From the NCBI GenBank assembly GCA_033344795.1, contig JAWPMS010000001.1, forward strand, positions 3,100,001 to 3,164,000: 64,000 nt of DNA, in the 5' to 3' direction. How positions within the stretch are numbered: the stretch's first letter is position 1; each line of letters begins with the position of its first letter. The translations under genes were made by a program, and so were the position numbers. The stretch is from SHLQ01 sp033344795 (lineage in GTDB: Bacteria > Actinomycetota > Acidimicrobiia > Acidimicrobiales > SHLQ01). The notes under the pieces were generated by a model. That model had not been told where the DNA came from. It did no database searches and worked only from the letters and a program-made list of their open reading frames with translations. Below, one piece after another: positions 23,142 to 32,657 of the stretch.

Positions 23142-24358
23142 CTGACGACATCAGCCCCCGAGGAACCGAGCAGTCGCACATCGACGTTCCAGGCGACCTG
23201 TCAATAGCGGCCGCGAAGAGTTCTGGAAGGTCGTTCGGGCTTCTCGTGGTCGCTTTGTTGGTTCTTGCCGGCGGTGCCGTGTACTTCGTCGGAGCGGTCC
23301 TCTCCGCCGGTGATGAGGTGGCCGACGCGCAGGCACGGGCCGAAGAGAAGATCGAGTTGTTCGATCCGGCGGACTTCACCAGCGAGTTCAGTGCGAATGA
23401 CGAGACCCCGTCCTCATTGCCGCTGATCGACGATGAACCCACGCTGGATGAGGCGGCGAATAGAGACACGACAATTACCACGACGGCTGCACCTGCACCA
23501 ACGATCGACCCATCGCAGATCGCCCTGGCGTTCATCAACCGCGTACCTGGCGACGAGTACGGACTTGTTGGGTACATCGACCCTCAGGGTCAGCGGCACA
23601 TCACCGAGCTCGAGTGTTCGCGTCTAGATCTGAACGAGAATGGCGGGATCTGCTTGTCGTCCACCGCGGGCCTTGGCGGCACGGGTCGCGGCACCCTCAT
23701 CGATGCGTCGCTGGAACCTTCACTTCGATTCGGAGTGAACGAGCCGAGCCGCGCTGCGGTATCGCCTGATGGAAGCGTCGTCGCATGGACAGGTTTCTCC
23801 CTCGGTCACAGCTATCTCAACGCCGGCGAATTTGCGACGACGACGCAACTCGTATCTGTCGACCGCAGCGTCGGCGTGAACCTGGAAGAGGTCTTCAAGA
23901 CGTATCGCGATGACGTTCTGGTGGACGCCTTTGAACGGAACTATTGGGGTGTCACGTTTGTTGATAGCGACTTGTTCTATGCCACTCTTGGTTTGGGAGA
24001 AGAGACTTCGATCGTGGAGGGCAGAGTCTCGAACTCACGAATCGACATTGTTTTTGACAATGCGACTTGCCCGGAGGTTTCGCCAGACGGCGCCACGATC
24101 GTTGCCAAGGAGCGACGCGGGGACTTCTTCCAGCTCATTGCAATCGATGTTGTGTCTGGGACCAGGCGCGACCTGGGGGAGACGCGGTCCGTTGAGGACC
24201 AGGTCGAGTGGGCTGATGAGGACACTATTCTCTATGCGCTTCCCAATCTGGAGGAGGGCACCGCTGGCCAGCCTGTCTTCGATGTGTACGCACTAGATGT
24301 TGCTCCCGGGTCGGAACCACGACTGCTCGTCCCATTCGCGGATTCACCAGCAGCCTGA
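23138..24358 (+). CDS. Membrane-anchored TolB-like (PD40) propeller protein, copy 2
   Basis: 406 residues, membrane segment at about 30-52, acidic linker, then the same propeller domain as 1431-2618. Long stretches are identical (for example GFSLGHSYLNAGEFATTTQL and AKERRGDFFQLIAIDV). The two copies diverge mainly in the N-terminal linker. Overlap with the MFS gene suggests a functional link. No enzyme motif seen. Confidence 0.75.
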   Translation: MTDDISPRGTEQSHIDVPGDLSIAAAKSSGRSFGLLVVALLVLAGGAVYFVGAVLSAGDEVADAQARAEEKIELFDPADFTSEFSANDETPSSLPLIDDEPTLDEAANRDTTITTTAAPAPTIDPSQIALAFINRVPGDEYGLVGYIDPQGQRHITELECSRLDLNENGGICLSSTAGLGGTGRGTLIDASLEPSLRFGVNEPSRAAVSPDGSVVAWTGFSLGHSYLNAGEFATTTQLVSVDRSVGVNLEEVFKTYRDDVLVDAFERNYWGVTFVDSDLFYATLGLGEETSIVEGRVSNSRIDIVFDNATCPEVSPDGATIVAKERRGDFFQLIAIDVVSGTRRDLGETRSVEDQVEWADEDTILYALPNLEEGTAGQPVFDVYALDVAPGSEPRLLVPFADSPAA

Positions 24359-24402
24359 CGATTGTGCTTGCAGGGCCCCACTTCGCCCTTGCGAATACGA
24401 AC

Positions 24403-26196
24403 TCAACGGTCGAAGTGTCGGCGTGCCTGATCGACAGCGATGCTTCCAATTTCAGCGCCCATGATTCGGCCGTTGATGTCATCGGCAGGTACGTGGATGC
24501 CGCCCCAGATTCGGGAGATGCCCGCTTGGTCGGCGGCGTCTCGATAGGTGGCCCATTGCAGGGTGACCGTATCGGTTGGCCCGGCTTCGTGAATCAAGCC
24601 GCCTGGTTCGACGGTGTGGGTGCCGAGGCCGCCAGGGAAGTAAGGGGATCCTGTGAGTTCGGTGAGGACCTCGGCTGCGGCCCGGGAAAAGCCGGAGTGG
24701 CCGCTCACGTAGGCCGCAAAGGCTGGGCTCACGAACGAGGCACGCTGATACGGGACCCAGTCGGCTGCTCGGATCCAACCAACGCCGCTGGTCATCAGGT
24801 CAGGGTTGGCGGGTTCGCCAAGCCAGGCGTATACAGCTTGCTCACCTATGTAGTTCGCGAGATGCGCATGGCGTTCACCGTCGGCCACGCTGGCCTCGGT
24901 GATGGTCTCGATGACGCCTGGTGTCTCGTTGAGCTGGCCTTGTTGACCGAGGTAGCGGATCATCGAGATCGGGCGGGCGTAGTCGTAGTGGGCTTTGCTA
25001 CCCCAGACGGCGATCGCGGTGTCGTGGAGCGCGCCGTTGAGCGCAAGCCCGATCTTGACGTCCCATTCGAGGCGCCCGACTGATCGGCCGTCGATAGTCA
25101 AGGCGCTTTCGGTCTCGAGGGCATCGCCGACTGCGATGGCGAGGGTGTTCCAGTGGCCGGGTGGTGTTTCGGAGTCTGGCCCGTCGGCCCAGAACTCGGC
25201 GATCACTCGCCCGTAGTCGGCTTCGAGTACCACGTTTGGTTCGTAGGGATCACCGGTGATTGGGTTTGTCGGGCGGCCGGCTGGGTCGTAGGTCCCGAGT
25301 TTGACGTTGCCGAGCGACGCTGGCGAAATGTCGATCGTGGTTTCGGCGAGCGGGTCGAGGCGCGAGGAGAACTCGACGACAAGACTTGCGGCGTCGGTGA
25401 AGTCATTGGGGTCGCTATCAAGGAGCGGCGGGGGTCCGGGGTCAATGGGAAGGCCTTCCTCGGGGTCCGGCTCGATGGCAAAGGGGGTGACAAATCCCCA
25501 GTTGGGGCCGATGAACACCTGTGGGAGAGAGCCGACCAGTTGACCGTTTTGGGTGATCTGGGCCTCGATCGCGAGGGGCTGCCAGCGGTTGGGATCGACC
25601 ATCTCGGTCCCGGGTTGGTCGACGACCAGTGGTGGGTTCGCCGGTTCGTAGGTCGGGTCCCGATAGCCATTGGCCTCGAGTGAACCGTCATCGATCGACG
25701 CGGCGAGGATGATCTCGGCAACGCTCACACCGAATGCGGCCGCGCTGTTTTGTTCTTCGGCAGAGCCTTCGTCTATGCAGAGCGATGCGAGCGTCTCATT
25801 GAACTGGGCGAGGCTCTCTGGTGCGCCCGTCGAGCCCCTGTAGCGGCTGGTGAGCAAGCGGTGGGCGGCAAAGCTGATCGCCTCAGTGCGCTCGCTCTCG
25901 ATGTCGTCTGCGGTCCGGGTTTCGTTTACGAACACACCAGAGGCCTTCGGTTCGTAGGCTGCCCAAGCGTCCCACATCGCAGCCGACAGATGGTAGAGAT
26001 TCCTGGAATGAACAGTTGGCGCTGGAAAGTCGCGGCGGATTGCATCTAGTGCTGACTCGGTCCAAAGAGTTGTGACAGATTCGTTCGGTGTTGGGCATTC
26101 GTCTTGTGTCGAGCGAACGCCAATCGCTGTGCCCACAGCGAGAATGGACAGGAGTAAGCCGGCAAGTGCTGGGCGGCGGAAAGTGGCGGGGTTCAT
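24403..26196 (-). CDS. Vanadium-dependent haloperoxidase-like (PAP2 superfamily) secreted protein
   Basis: 597 residues with an N-terminal signal or anchor (about 8-26). The three active-site blocks of the PAP2/haloperoxidase family are in order: KAHYDYARP, FAAYVSGHSGFSRAA and SRIWGGIHVPADD. In the family these bind vanadate or phosphate. Length and the all-helical pattern match bacterial vanadium haloperoxidase-like proteins; halide use cannot be inferred. It stands alone between the TolB-like gene and lspA. Confidence 0.85.
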   Translation of the reverse strand: MNPATFRRPALAGLLLSILAVGTAIGVRSTQDECPTPNESVTTLWTESALDAIRRDFPAPTVHSRNLYHLSAAMWDAWAAYEPKASGVFVNETRTADDIESERTEAISFAAHRLLTSRYRGSTGAPESLAQFNETLASLCIDEGSAEEQNSAAAFGVSVAEIILAASIDDGSLEANGYRDPTYEPANPPLVVDQPGTEMVDPNRWQPLAIEAQITQNGQLVGSLPQVFIGPNWGFVTPFAIEPDPEEGLPIDPGPPPLLDSDPNDFTDAASLVVEFSSRLDPLAETTIDISPASLGNVKLGTYDPAGRPTNPITGDPYEPNVVLEADYGRVIAEFWADGPDSETPPGHWNTLAIAVGDALETESALTIDGRSVGRLEWDVKIGLALNGALHDTAIAVWGSKAHYDYARPISMIRYLGQQGQLNETPGVIETITEASVADGERHAHLANYIGEQAVYAWLGEPANPDLMTSGVGWIRAADWVPYQRASFVSPAFAAYVSGHSGFSRAAAEVLTELTGSPYFPGGLGTHTVEPGGLIHEAGPTDTVTLQWATYRDAADQAGISRIWGGIHVPADDINGRIMGAEIGSIAVDQARRHFDR

Positions 26197-26268
26197 CAGC
26201 GACAGAGTGTAATAGGTGGAGTAATCGTGTCCTGTTCTAGATCCAGGACAGATTGCTGTGCTTGCGGG

Positions 26269-26739
26269 TCAAGGTTCGGAAGCGTCGTCGCCTGCGTCGG
26301 TGGCATGGCGTGGAAGTGTTGAGATGATCCAGTAGGCGATACCGGTGTTGATGAAGATGTCAGCGACGTTGAAGTTGGGCCACCAGCCGGTGTGGACCAT
26401 ATCGACAACGCTCCCTCCTTCGAGTCGATCGATTGCGTTTGCGAGTCCGCCAGCGACGACGAGGACAACTGCACCCGTTGGCGCGCGATGAGTTCGCCAG
26501 AGACTCAGTACCGCGATGACAAACGCGAAGACGACGATTGAGAGGATGATGCTTGGGATGTTTGAGAACAATCCGAATGCGGTTCCAGAGTTGTAGCTGA
26601 GTTCCAGGTTCAGTGGTCCAGGCAGGTCGACTGGTGCTTCGGCCAGGAACGTGACGGCATACCGTTTAGTGGCAAGGTCGACGCCGACCAGGGCGACGAT
26701 CGCAGCGGCGAGAGGTGCCCATGGTCGCGTGTTGGTCAC
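26269..26739 (-). CDS. lspA: Lipoprotein signal peptidase II
   Basis: 156 residues, four helices. The aspartic protease motifs are present: NSGTAFGLF, VVAGGLANAIDRLEGGSVVD and FNVADIFI. It cleaves prolipoproteins before the lipid-modified Cys. GTG at 26739 overlaps the CDF gene stop. An lspA beside a metal exporter and its ArsR regulator recurs in metal resistance islands, so this may be an accessory copy. Confidence 0.93.
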   Translation of the reverse strand: MTNTRPWAPLAAAIVALVGVDLATKRYAVTFLAEAPVDLPGPLNLELSYNSGTAFGLFSNIPSIILSIVVFAFVIAVLSLWRTHRAPTGAVVLVVAGGLANAIDRLEGGSVVDMVHTGWWPNFNVADIFINTGIAYWIISTLPRHATDAGDDASEP

Positions 26740-27524
26740 CGGCTGAGGCTGAGGATGCGCCGTGCGCCGTTGGCGACGACGATGAAGATGATGCCGCCGG
26801 CGAGGAGGTCGGGGATCTGGGAGTCGGTGATGATCACGCCGATCGCTGCGGCGATGACGAGTGCGTTCACCTTGATGTCGTTGGCGGTGAAGATCCAGCT
26901 CGCTTGGAGGTGCGCTTCCCCGGAGCGAACGCGATGCAAGACGATGAGTGTGACGATGTTGCCGGCGAGAGCGAGGATTGACATCACGATCATCGAGGTT
27001 GGGTGGGGGAGTTCGTTGTCGGCGATGAAGCGCCGGATGACTTCGATCAGCCCGATTGTGGCGAGCCCGATCTGGAGGTAGCCGCTGATCCGTGCGAGTT
27101 GTTTCTTGCGTGTCACTGCGGTTCCGACTGCGGCGAGGCTGAGCGCGTACACGCTGGCGTCAGCTCCCATGTCGAGCGCGTCGGCGATGAGTCCCATCGA
27201 GCGGCTAATCAGCCCGATGGTCAGCTCACCAACGAAGAATCCGGCATTGATCACGAGCGAGACGAGCAGTGCGTTGCGTTCGCGTCCGGTGTCAGCGGGA
27301 GGGCCGATCTCGCTGGTGTCGTCGACGTGGCTGGAGCCGAGGTTCAGGGTCCCGAGCGCATCGGCAATTGTGTCGATGGTGGTGGCGTGGTCGATGATCA
27401 CGTCGCGTTGTTCGAGGTCGAACTCGATGCGGTTGAGGTTGTCGAGGTTGGAGAGTGTCATCCGCACGAGTTGTTCTTCGGCTGCGCAGTCCATGGCCGC
27501 GATGTGGAAACGGCTGATTGTCAC
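26736..27524 (-). CDS. Cation diffusion facilitator with N-terminal HMA-like domain
   Basis: 262 residues from GTG 27524. An HMA-type fold with MDCAAEE in place of the CxxC motif covers about residues 1-70, then six membrane helices. LIADALDMGADASVYALS in helix 2 carries the family's D-x3-D type site, and NDIKVNALVI is in helix 5. Members export Zn, Cd or Co by proton exchange. Overlaps the CmtR-like gene (GTGA) and lspA (GTGA): a three-gene metal operon. Confidence 0.88.
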   Translation of the reverse strand: MTISRFHIAAMDCAAEEQLVRMTLSNLDNLNRIEFDLEQRDVIIDHATTIDTIADALGTLNLGSSHVDDTSEIGPPADTGRERNALLVSLVINAGFFVGELTIGLISRSMGLIADALDMGADASVYALSLAAVGTAVTRKKQLARISGYLQIGLATIGLIEVIRRFIADNELPHPTSMIVMSILALAGNIVTLIVLHRVRSGEAHLQASWIFTANDIKVNALVIAAAIGVIITDSQIPDLLAGGIIFIVVANGARRILSLSR

Positions 27525-27877
27525 GACCGTCTCGCAGGTTCGGCTGGTTCGTAGTTCGGGCACAGGTCGATGCGGTGGCCTGTGACGTCGAGCAGTTGTT
27601 CAACGGAGCGCAGGACGCCGATAACTTCATCGTGGGCGATGCGGTAGTAAACCTCGCGACCGGATCGACGATCGGCTACGAGTCCGCAGTCTTTCAAACA
27701 GCGCAGATGCCCGGAGATGTTGCCCTGGGAGCCGTCGAGCGCCTCGACGATATCGCTCACCCGTTGCTCGCCCTCAGCGAGATTGACCAGGATGGCCAGA
27801 CGTGTCCGATCACCGAATCCGCAGAACACTTTGGATGCCAGCTGCACGTCACCATTTCGGCTGAATGTGTCATTCAT
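27521..27877 (-). CDS. ArsR-family CmtR-like Cd/Pb sensor
   Basis: 118 residues. FCGFGDRTRLAILVNLAEGEQRVSDIVEAL and NISGHLRCLKDCGLVADRRSGREVYYRI form the winged helix. The Cys-x3-Cys (HLRCLKDC) plus a C-terminal Cys (DLCPNYEP) reproduce the three ligands of CmtR. The upstream stretch 27879-27900 has GTTCAC...GTGAAT inverted arms, a likely operator. It leads the CDF-lspA operon. Confidence 0.9.
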   Translation of the reverse strand: MNDTFSRNGDVQLASKVFCGFGDRTRLAILVNLAEGEQRVSDIVEALDGSQGNISGHLRCLKDCGLVADRRSGREVYYRIAHDEVIGVLRSVEQLLDVTGHRIDLCPNYEPAEPARRS

Positions 27878-27878
27878 A

Positions 27879-27902
27879 GTTCACATCATATCCGTGAATG
27901 CC
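27879..27902. promoter_or_regulatory. Candidate operator of the CmtR-like repressor
   Basis: GTTCAC-ATCATATCC-GTGAAT: inverted TTCAC/GTGAA arms just upstream of the regulator start at 27877. Confidence 0.5.
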
Positions 27903-27988
27903 GATGTATCGGTTGCGACCGATATGACCCGGTGCACGGCGACGAGACGGCGATGATCCTTTCTGCATCACCTCCGTTTTGGGCGGTG

Positions 27989-28402
27989 CTACGTAACGTC
28001 AAGTGAGTGACCAAGTCTGAAAGTGGATCCTGAATCAAGGTCGACGAGGCGGTTCACATCGAATGGATCCGCAATTTCGACCTCGAGGCTATCGAGACAA
28101 TCATTGTCTGCCCGGAACGGTGTGAACGATGCCACGACTCTCACCTCAACCGAATCTCCTACCCGCCGAATGCTCTCCACCGTCGGACTTCCGTTGCAGG
28201 AATCCACCACTAACTGAAGCGTGTCAACGTCCACGACCTCAACCTCAATCACCGAAACAGGCCTCCTCTGGTCACCTCCTACCGTCCTCCAGATGATGGC
28301 TGCCACCGCCAACAACGAAAGAGCCGAAATGAAAACGAAGAGAACCCGTCGGGCTGAGGTAACGCTGAATTGACGATCGCGTTCATCATGCGGCTCAACC
28401 AT
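27989..28402 (-). CDS. Small membrane-anchored protein of unknown function
   Basis: 137 residues, one membrane helix (about 20-40), then a short extracytoplasmic domain with two Cys (VVDSCNGSP and DNDCLDSLEV) that could form a disulfide. No family recognised. It is divergent from coxB and shares the 25-bp palindrome at 28437-28461. Confidence 0.6.
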   Translation of the reverse strand: MVEPHDERDRQFSVTSARRVLFVFISALSLLAVAAIIWRTVGGDQRRPVSVIEVEVVDVDTLQLVVDSCNGSPTVESIRRVGDSVEVRVVASFTPFRADNDCLDSLEVEIADPFDVNRLVDLDSGSTFRLGHSLDVT

Positions 28403-28436
28403 GTGAAAAGTTCACCAACTATGTCAGGAAGCGGAT

Positions 28437-28461
28437 CATGTCGTACATACTGTACGACATG
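28437..28461. promoter_or_regulatory. Perfect 25-bp palindrome in front of the cytochrome oxidase operon
   Basis: CATGTCGTAC-ATACT-GTACGACATG: 10-bp arms with 5-bp centre. The core TACA-TAC-TGTA keeps the ACA-N3-TGT of the other BlaI/CopY-type sites, but the outer arms are GTC/GAC in the opposite order. It lies 60 nt before coxB and 35 nt before the divergent small gene. Confidence 0.65.
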
Positions 28462-28520
28462 ACTCGTCTGGGCCTTTGCAGAAAGTTCTTTGATGCGTCT
28501 GAGAAAGCGCGCGGAAACTC

Positions 28521-29828
28521 GTGACCCGCACAATCCTCTCGACCCGCAAGGCGTTTCGACACCTTGCGGTCGTAGCGGCAACGCTCCTCCTGGCGTCGTG
28601 CGCTGAAGACGCGCCGCTCGACACACTCGGCGATCAGCTGGCGGGCCCTGAAGCCCAATCAATCGGGAGCTTCATGACGTGGATCCTGTGGATCTGCTAC
28701 GCCGTGTTCGCCATTGTGCTGGGCATCACAATTTTCTCCTGGCGGAATTTCCGCATCAAGACCGATGAGTACGAAGAGGGCGACTGGCCCGAGCAGATCC
28801 ATGGCAACACGACCGCTGAGCTTGCCTGGACCGCTGGTCCGGCCATCCTTCTTGCCGTCGTTGCGGTGTTTACGCTTGGCCTGCACTCGAGCATCAACTC
28901 GAACAGCGAAAACGCGATCTCGCTCGTCGTGGGTGACGAGACCGTTGTGTGGGAGCCCGAGATCGTGGTCATTGGTCAGCAGTGGTGGTGGGAATATCAG
29001 TACCACTTCGGCGATGTCGATCTCGTTGCCCAGCGTGTCGAGAACCTCCCGACAGCGGATCTGACCACCGCTACACAGATGGTCATTCCTGTGGGTATGG
29101 AGGTCGAGTTGGAGGTCACGAGCCGAGATGTCATTCACTCCTATTGGATTCCGTCGCTCAATGGCAAACGAGATGCTGTGCCTGGTCGTCAGAGTGCGCC
29201 GTGGAAGATTCAAGCTGACGAACCTGGCGTCTATTTCGGTCAGTGCACCGAGTTCTGTGGCCTCTCGCATTCGCGGATGCGCATGCAGGTCATCGCCCTC
29301 GAGATGGCCGACTTTCAGCTCTGGGTCACCTCACAGATGGAAGGCGTTGCTCTGAGCGCGGAAGATCAGGCGTACGTCGATTCCCTCGTGGCCGGCGACA
29401 CCCCTGGTCCCGAGAACTCCACACAACGAGCCATCGCCACCTTCCGTAGCAAATGTGCTTCGTGCCACTTGATGGACAATGTGGCCGACGATCTCTGGTC
29501 CGAAGAACAGGTGCGCGAACAACTCGTTGCAGGCGCTGCACCAAACCTCACACACTTCTCCAGTCGCACGACCTTCGCGGGCGGCATCCGAAACGTGTGG
29601 GACCCAGACACGGGCATCTTCAACTCGAACGATCTACGCATCTGGCTGCAGAACCCTGAGGCCATCAAGGCGAACTTCGCGATGCCAGCATCTGAGGGCG
29701 ACAGTCGCATGCGCGGCATGCCAAACCTTGGTCTCAGCACACAAGAAATAGACGACCTCGTCGCGCTTCTCGAATCCACGGGTGAGAAGCCGTCCGACGA
29801 AATCATCAAAGCAACAGGAGTCGAATAG
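28521..29828 (+). CDS. coxB: Cytochrome c oxidase subunit II with fused cytochrome c (caa3 type)
   Basis: 435 residues. Signal peptide and lipobox-like LLASCAE, two membrane helices (about 50-75 and 95-118), a cupredoxin domain with the CuA ligands VIHSYW and GQCTEFCGLSHSRMRMQV, then a C-terminal heme c domain with KCASCHL and a later Met-rich segment as sixth-ligand source. It accepts electrons from cytochrome c or an upstream complex. GTG at 28521; the stop overlaps the ctaD start by one base (TAGTG). Confidence 0.95.
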   Translation: MTRTILSTRKAFRHLAVVAATLLLASCAEDAPLDTLGDQLAGPEAQSIGSFMTWILWICYAVFAIVLGITIFSWRNFRIKTDEYEEGDWPEQIHGNTTAELAWTAGPAILLAVVAVFTLGLHSSINSNSENAISLVVGDETVVWEPEIVVIGQQWWWEYQYHFGDVDLVAQRVENLPTADLTTATQMVIPVGMEVELEVTSRDVIHSYWIPSLNGKRDAVPGRQSAPWKIQADEPGVYFGQCTEFCGLSHSRMRMQVIALEMADFQLWVTSQMEGVALSAEDQAYVDSLVAGDTPGPENSTQRAIATFRSKCASCHLMDNVADDLWSEEQVREQLVAGAAPNLTHFSSRTTFAGGIRNVWDPDTGIFNSNDLRIWLQNPEAIKANFAMPASEGDSRMRGMPNLGLSTQEIDDLVALLESTGEKPSDEIIKATGVE

Positions 29829-31870
29829 TGGCAATCATTGAAGAACCGCTTGCGATTGGTGCTGGCGATGAGGTTCCCGAAACCGTTGGGCGTCCACTCG
29901 GCGGTCTCACGCGCCCGCAGGTCTCTGGCAGTTGGAAGGACTGGCTGACGACAGTCGATCATAAGAAGATCGGCATCATGTACGGCGTTGCCGCGATGTT
30001 CTTCTTCGTGATCGGTGGGGCCGAGGCTCTCCTCATCCGTCTCCAGCTGGCTACACCGAACGGCACGCTGCTGTCGCCTGAGGTGTACAACCAGGTCTTC
30101 ACGATGCACGGCGTCACGATGATCTTCCTCGTGGCCATGCCGCTGGGCGCGGCGTTTGCCAACTATCTGCTGCCGCTGCAGATCGGTGCTCGAGATGTTG
30201 CGTTCCCACGCTTGAACGCTCTGAGTTTTTGGGTGTTCTTGTTCGGTGGGCTCTTCTTGAACTCGGCGTGGTTGTTCGGTGGTGGCGCCGACGGTGGTTG
30301 GTTCAACTATGCACCGAACTCCTCGGTTACCTTCTCGCCGACGCATGGGATCGACTTCTATGCTCTTGGCCTGCAGATCACTGGTATCGCCTCTCTGATT
30401 TCTGCGATCAACCTGATCACGACGGTTCTGAACATGCGGCCCAAGGGAATGGGCATGTTCCGGATGCCGGTCTTTGTTTGGATGAACCTTGTCGTGCAGT
30501 TCCTTTTGCTGTTCGCCGTACCGGTTATCTCGGTGGCCCTGTTCGAGCTCACATTTGATCGTCTCTTCGGAGCGAACTTCTTCAACACCGAGGCCGGCGC
30601 AGATCCACTGTTGTGGCAGCACCTGTTCTGGATCTTTGGTCACCCAGAGGTGTACATCTTGATCCTGCCCAGCTTTGGCATCGTGTCTGAGGTCATCCCG
30701 GTCTTCAGTCGTAAACCAATCTTTGGCTACAGCTTCATGGTCTTCTCAGGCATCGCCATTGGGTTCATGGGCTGGGGCGTGTGGGCCCACCACATGTTCG
30801 TCTCGGGTATCGGTCCGATCTCGGTGGCTGCGTTCTCGCTGTCAACCATGTTCATTGCGGTCCCGACGGGTGTGAAAATTCTCAACTGGTTGGCGACGAT
30901 TTGGGGCGGCCGCCTGCGATTCACGACGGCGATGCTCTTCGCTGTCGGCGTGATCTCGATGTTCACCATCGGCGGGCTCTCGGGCGTGACGCACTCGATC
31001 GCACCTGCCGACACCCAGCAGACCGACACCTACTACATCGTTGCTCACTTCCACTACGTGATCTTCGGTGGCACGCTGCTCGGTTTCTTCGCAGGTTTCT
31101 ATTACTGGTGGCCCAAGATGTTTGGCTACATGCTGAACGAACGAGTTGGCAAGTGGAACTTCTGGGTACAGATCGTCGGCTTCAACCTCACCTTTGGTCC
31201 AATGCATATTCTTGGGCTCCAGGGCATGAGTCGCCGTATCGACAGCTACGACAAGGGTTTCGGGTTCGAGCTCTGGAACATGGTGGCAACCGTCGGTGCG
31301 TTCATCGTTGCTATAGGTATCGCACTCTTCTTCGTGAACATCATCATCAGCCGTCGTCAGTGGAAGGCCGCAGGCATGCCAAACCCGGGACCCGATCCGT
31401 GGGATGCACGAAGCCTCGAGTGGATGACGGCATCGCCGACGCCTGAGCACAACTTCGACGACGAGATCGTCGTCGAGAGCCTCGATGAGTTCTGGCATCG
31501 CAAGTACGGGTACGACGAGAACCACAACGTCGTGCGCATCGCAACGGCAGAGGAAGTCGCTCAAGATGGTACGGCGACCAACGTGCACCTTCCATCTCCG
31601 AGTTACTTCCCGATCGTGCTCGCCGCTGGTCTGCCGATCATCGCCTACGGCCTGATCTACAGCTTGTGGCTGTGTATCCCCGGTGCTGCACTGCTGGTGT
31701 ACGGCATGGTTGGTTGGATCTTCGAACATCCAGACGACCCAAATGCTGGCCACGGGCATGGCGAACAAGATGACCACCACGGTGATGACGACGAACCCGA
31801 CGCCCTCGAAGCGGGCGACGACAACAACGAGCTTGTCGCGGCGAGTGTCACGACCGAGACGGAGGCCTGA
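29828..31870 (+). CDS. ctaD: Cytochrome c oxidase subunit I
   Basis: 680 residues, 12 helices. Heme a and CuB ligands are visible: FTMHGVTMIF, IFGHPEVYILILP (His and cross-linked Tyr), WAHHMF and VAHFHYVIFGG. PTGVKILNW carries the K-channel Lys. An A-type heme-copper oxidase. The C-terminal 130 residues are an extra pair of helices and a His/Asp-rich tail (GHGHGEQDDHHGDDDE) that may store copper; this tail is longer than usual. Confidence 0.96.
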   Translation: MAIIEEPLAIGAGDEVPETVGRPLGGLTRPQVSGSWKDWLTTVDHKKIGIMYGVAAMFFFVIGGAEALLIRLQLATPNGTLLSPEVYNQVFTMHGVTMIFLVAMPLGAAFANYLLPLQIGARDVAFPRLNALSFWVFLFGGLFLNSAWLFGGGADGGWFNYAPNSSVTFSPTHGIDFYALGLQITGIASLISAINLITTVLNMRPKGMGMFRMPVFVWMNLVVQFLLLFAVPVISVALFELTFDRLFGANFFNTEAGADPLLWQHLFWIFGHPEVYILILPSFGIVSEVIPVFSRKPIFGYSFMVFSGIAIGFMGWGVWAHHMFVSGIGPISVAAFSLSTMFIAVPTGVKILNWLATIWGGRLRFTTAMLFAVGVISMFTIGGLSGVTHSIAPADTQQTDTYYIVAHFHYVIFGGTLLGFFAGFYYWWPKMFGYMLNERVGKWNFWVQIVGFNLTFGPMHILGLQGMSRRIDSYDKGFGFELWNMVATVGAFIVAIGIALFFVNIIISRRQWKAAGMPNPGPDPWDARSLEWMTASPTPEHNFDDEIVVESLDEFWHRKYGYDENHNVVRIATAEEVAQDGTATNVHLPSPSYFPIVLAAGLPIIAYGLIYSLWLCIPGAALLVYGMVGWIFEHPDDPNAGHGHGEQDDHHGDDDEPDALEAGDDNNELVAASVTTETEA

Positions 31871-31871
31871 T

Positions 31872-32507
31872 ATGGCAAACGCAACCGTTGCCGTCGACGC
31901 TGCTGACGGGCACGCCGATCACGGACATCCTGAAACGAACACGGGAATCTCGAACAACAAGCTGGCCATGTGGCTCTTCTTGGCTTCGGATTGCCTGCTG
32001 TTCGGCGCGTTGATCTCGACGTTCCTGCTCTACCGCACGAACATCTCCGACAACACACCCTTCACGTCGCCTAGTGATGTGTTCGACATTCCGTTCACAT
32101 CGCTCAGCTCGTTCGTCCTGCTGATGAGTTCATTGACCATGGTGCTCGCACTCTCAGCGGTCAACCGCGACGATCAGCGTGCCGGCCGCATCTGGTTGCT
32201 CACCACGGCATTCCTCGGCACCGTGTTCATCGGTGGACAGGTGTACGAATTCACCGTGTTCAACGCTGAGGGACTTGGCTATTCGACCAACACGTGGACG
32301 TCGGCCTTCTTCACCCTCACCGGCTTCCACGGCGTCCACGTGAGTGTCGGCATCTTGTTGCTCCTCGGCACCGTGTTCGGAACCCGCAACAGTGGCCTTG
32401 GCAAAGAGAAGTCCGAGACGGTGGAACTCGTCGGCCTGTACTGGCACTTCGTCGACATCGTCTGGGTCATCATCTTCACTGTCATCTACCTCATTCCGAT
32501 CGGTTAG
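31872..32507 (+). CDS. ctaE: Cytochrome c oxidase subunit III
   Basis: 211 residues, five helices (short form of subunit III). LAMWLFLASDCLLFGAL and LTGFHGVHVSVGI and LYWHFVDIVWVIIF are the family signatures. ATG 31872 lies one base after the ctaD stop. No subunit IV gene follows. Confidence 0.93.
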   Translation: MANATVAVDAADGHADHGHPETNTGISNNKLAMWLFLASDCLLFGALISTFLLYRTNISDNTPFTSPSDVFDIPFTSLSSFVLLMSSLTMVLALSAVNRDDQRAGRIWLLTTAFLGTVFIGGQVYEFTVFNAEGLGYSTNTWTSAFFTLTGFHGVHVSVGILLLLGTVFGTRNSGLGKEKSETVELVGLYWHFVDIVWVIIFTVIYLIPIG

Positions 32508-32657
32508 GACGAAGACACGACTGCGAGCGATCGCCACGTCGACACCCATAGGCGCAAGTCTTGTAGCGAGCGTCGAGCGTCGTTCGTCGAAAGGTGCCCT
32601 AAACGGGCGCGCTGGAAGCACTTGATCTCGGTTCCGTTTCACTATACCTTCACATAT

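Noticed and set aside
29366..30643. Long minus-strand open frame over coxB and ctaD
   Set aside because: It is antisense to well-supported oxidase genes and shows no family motif.
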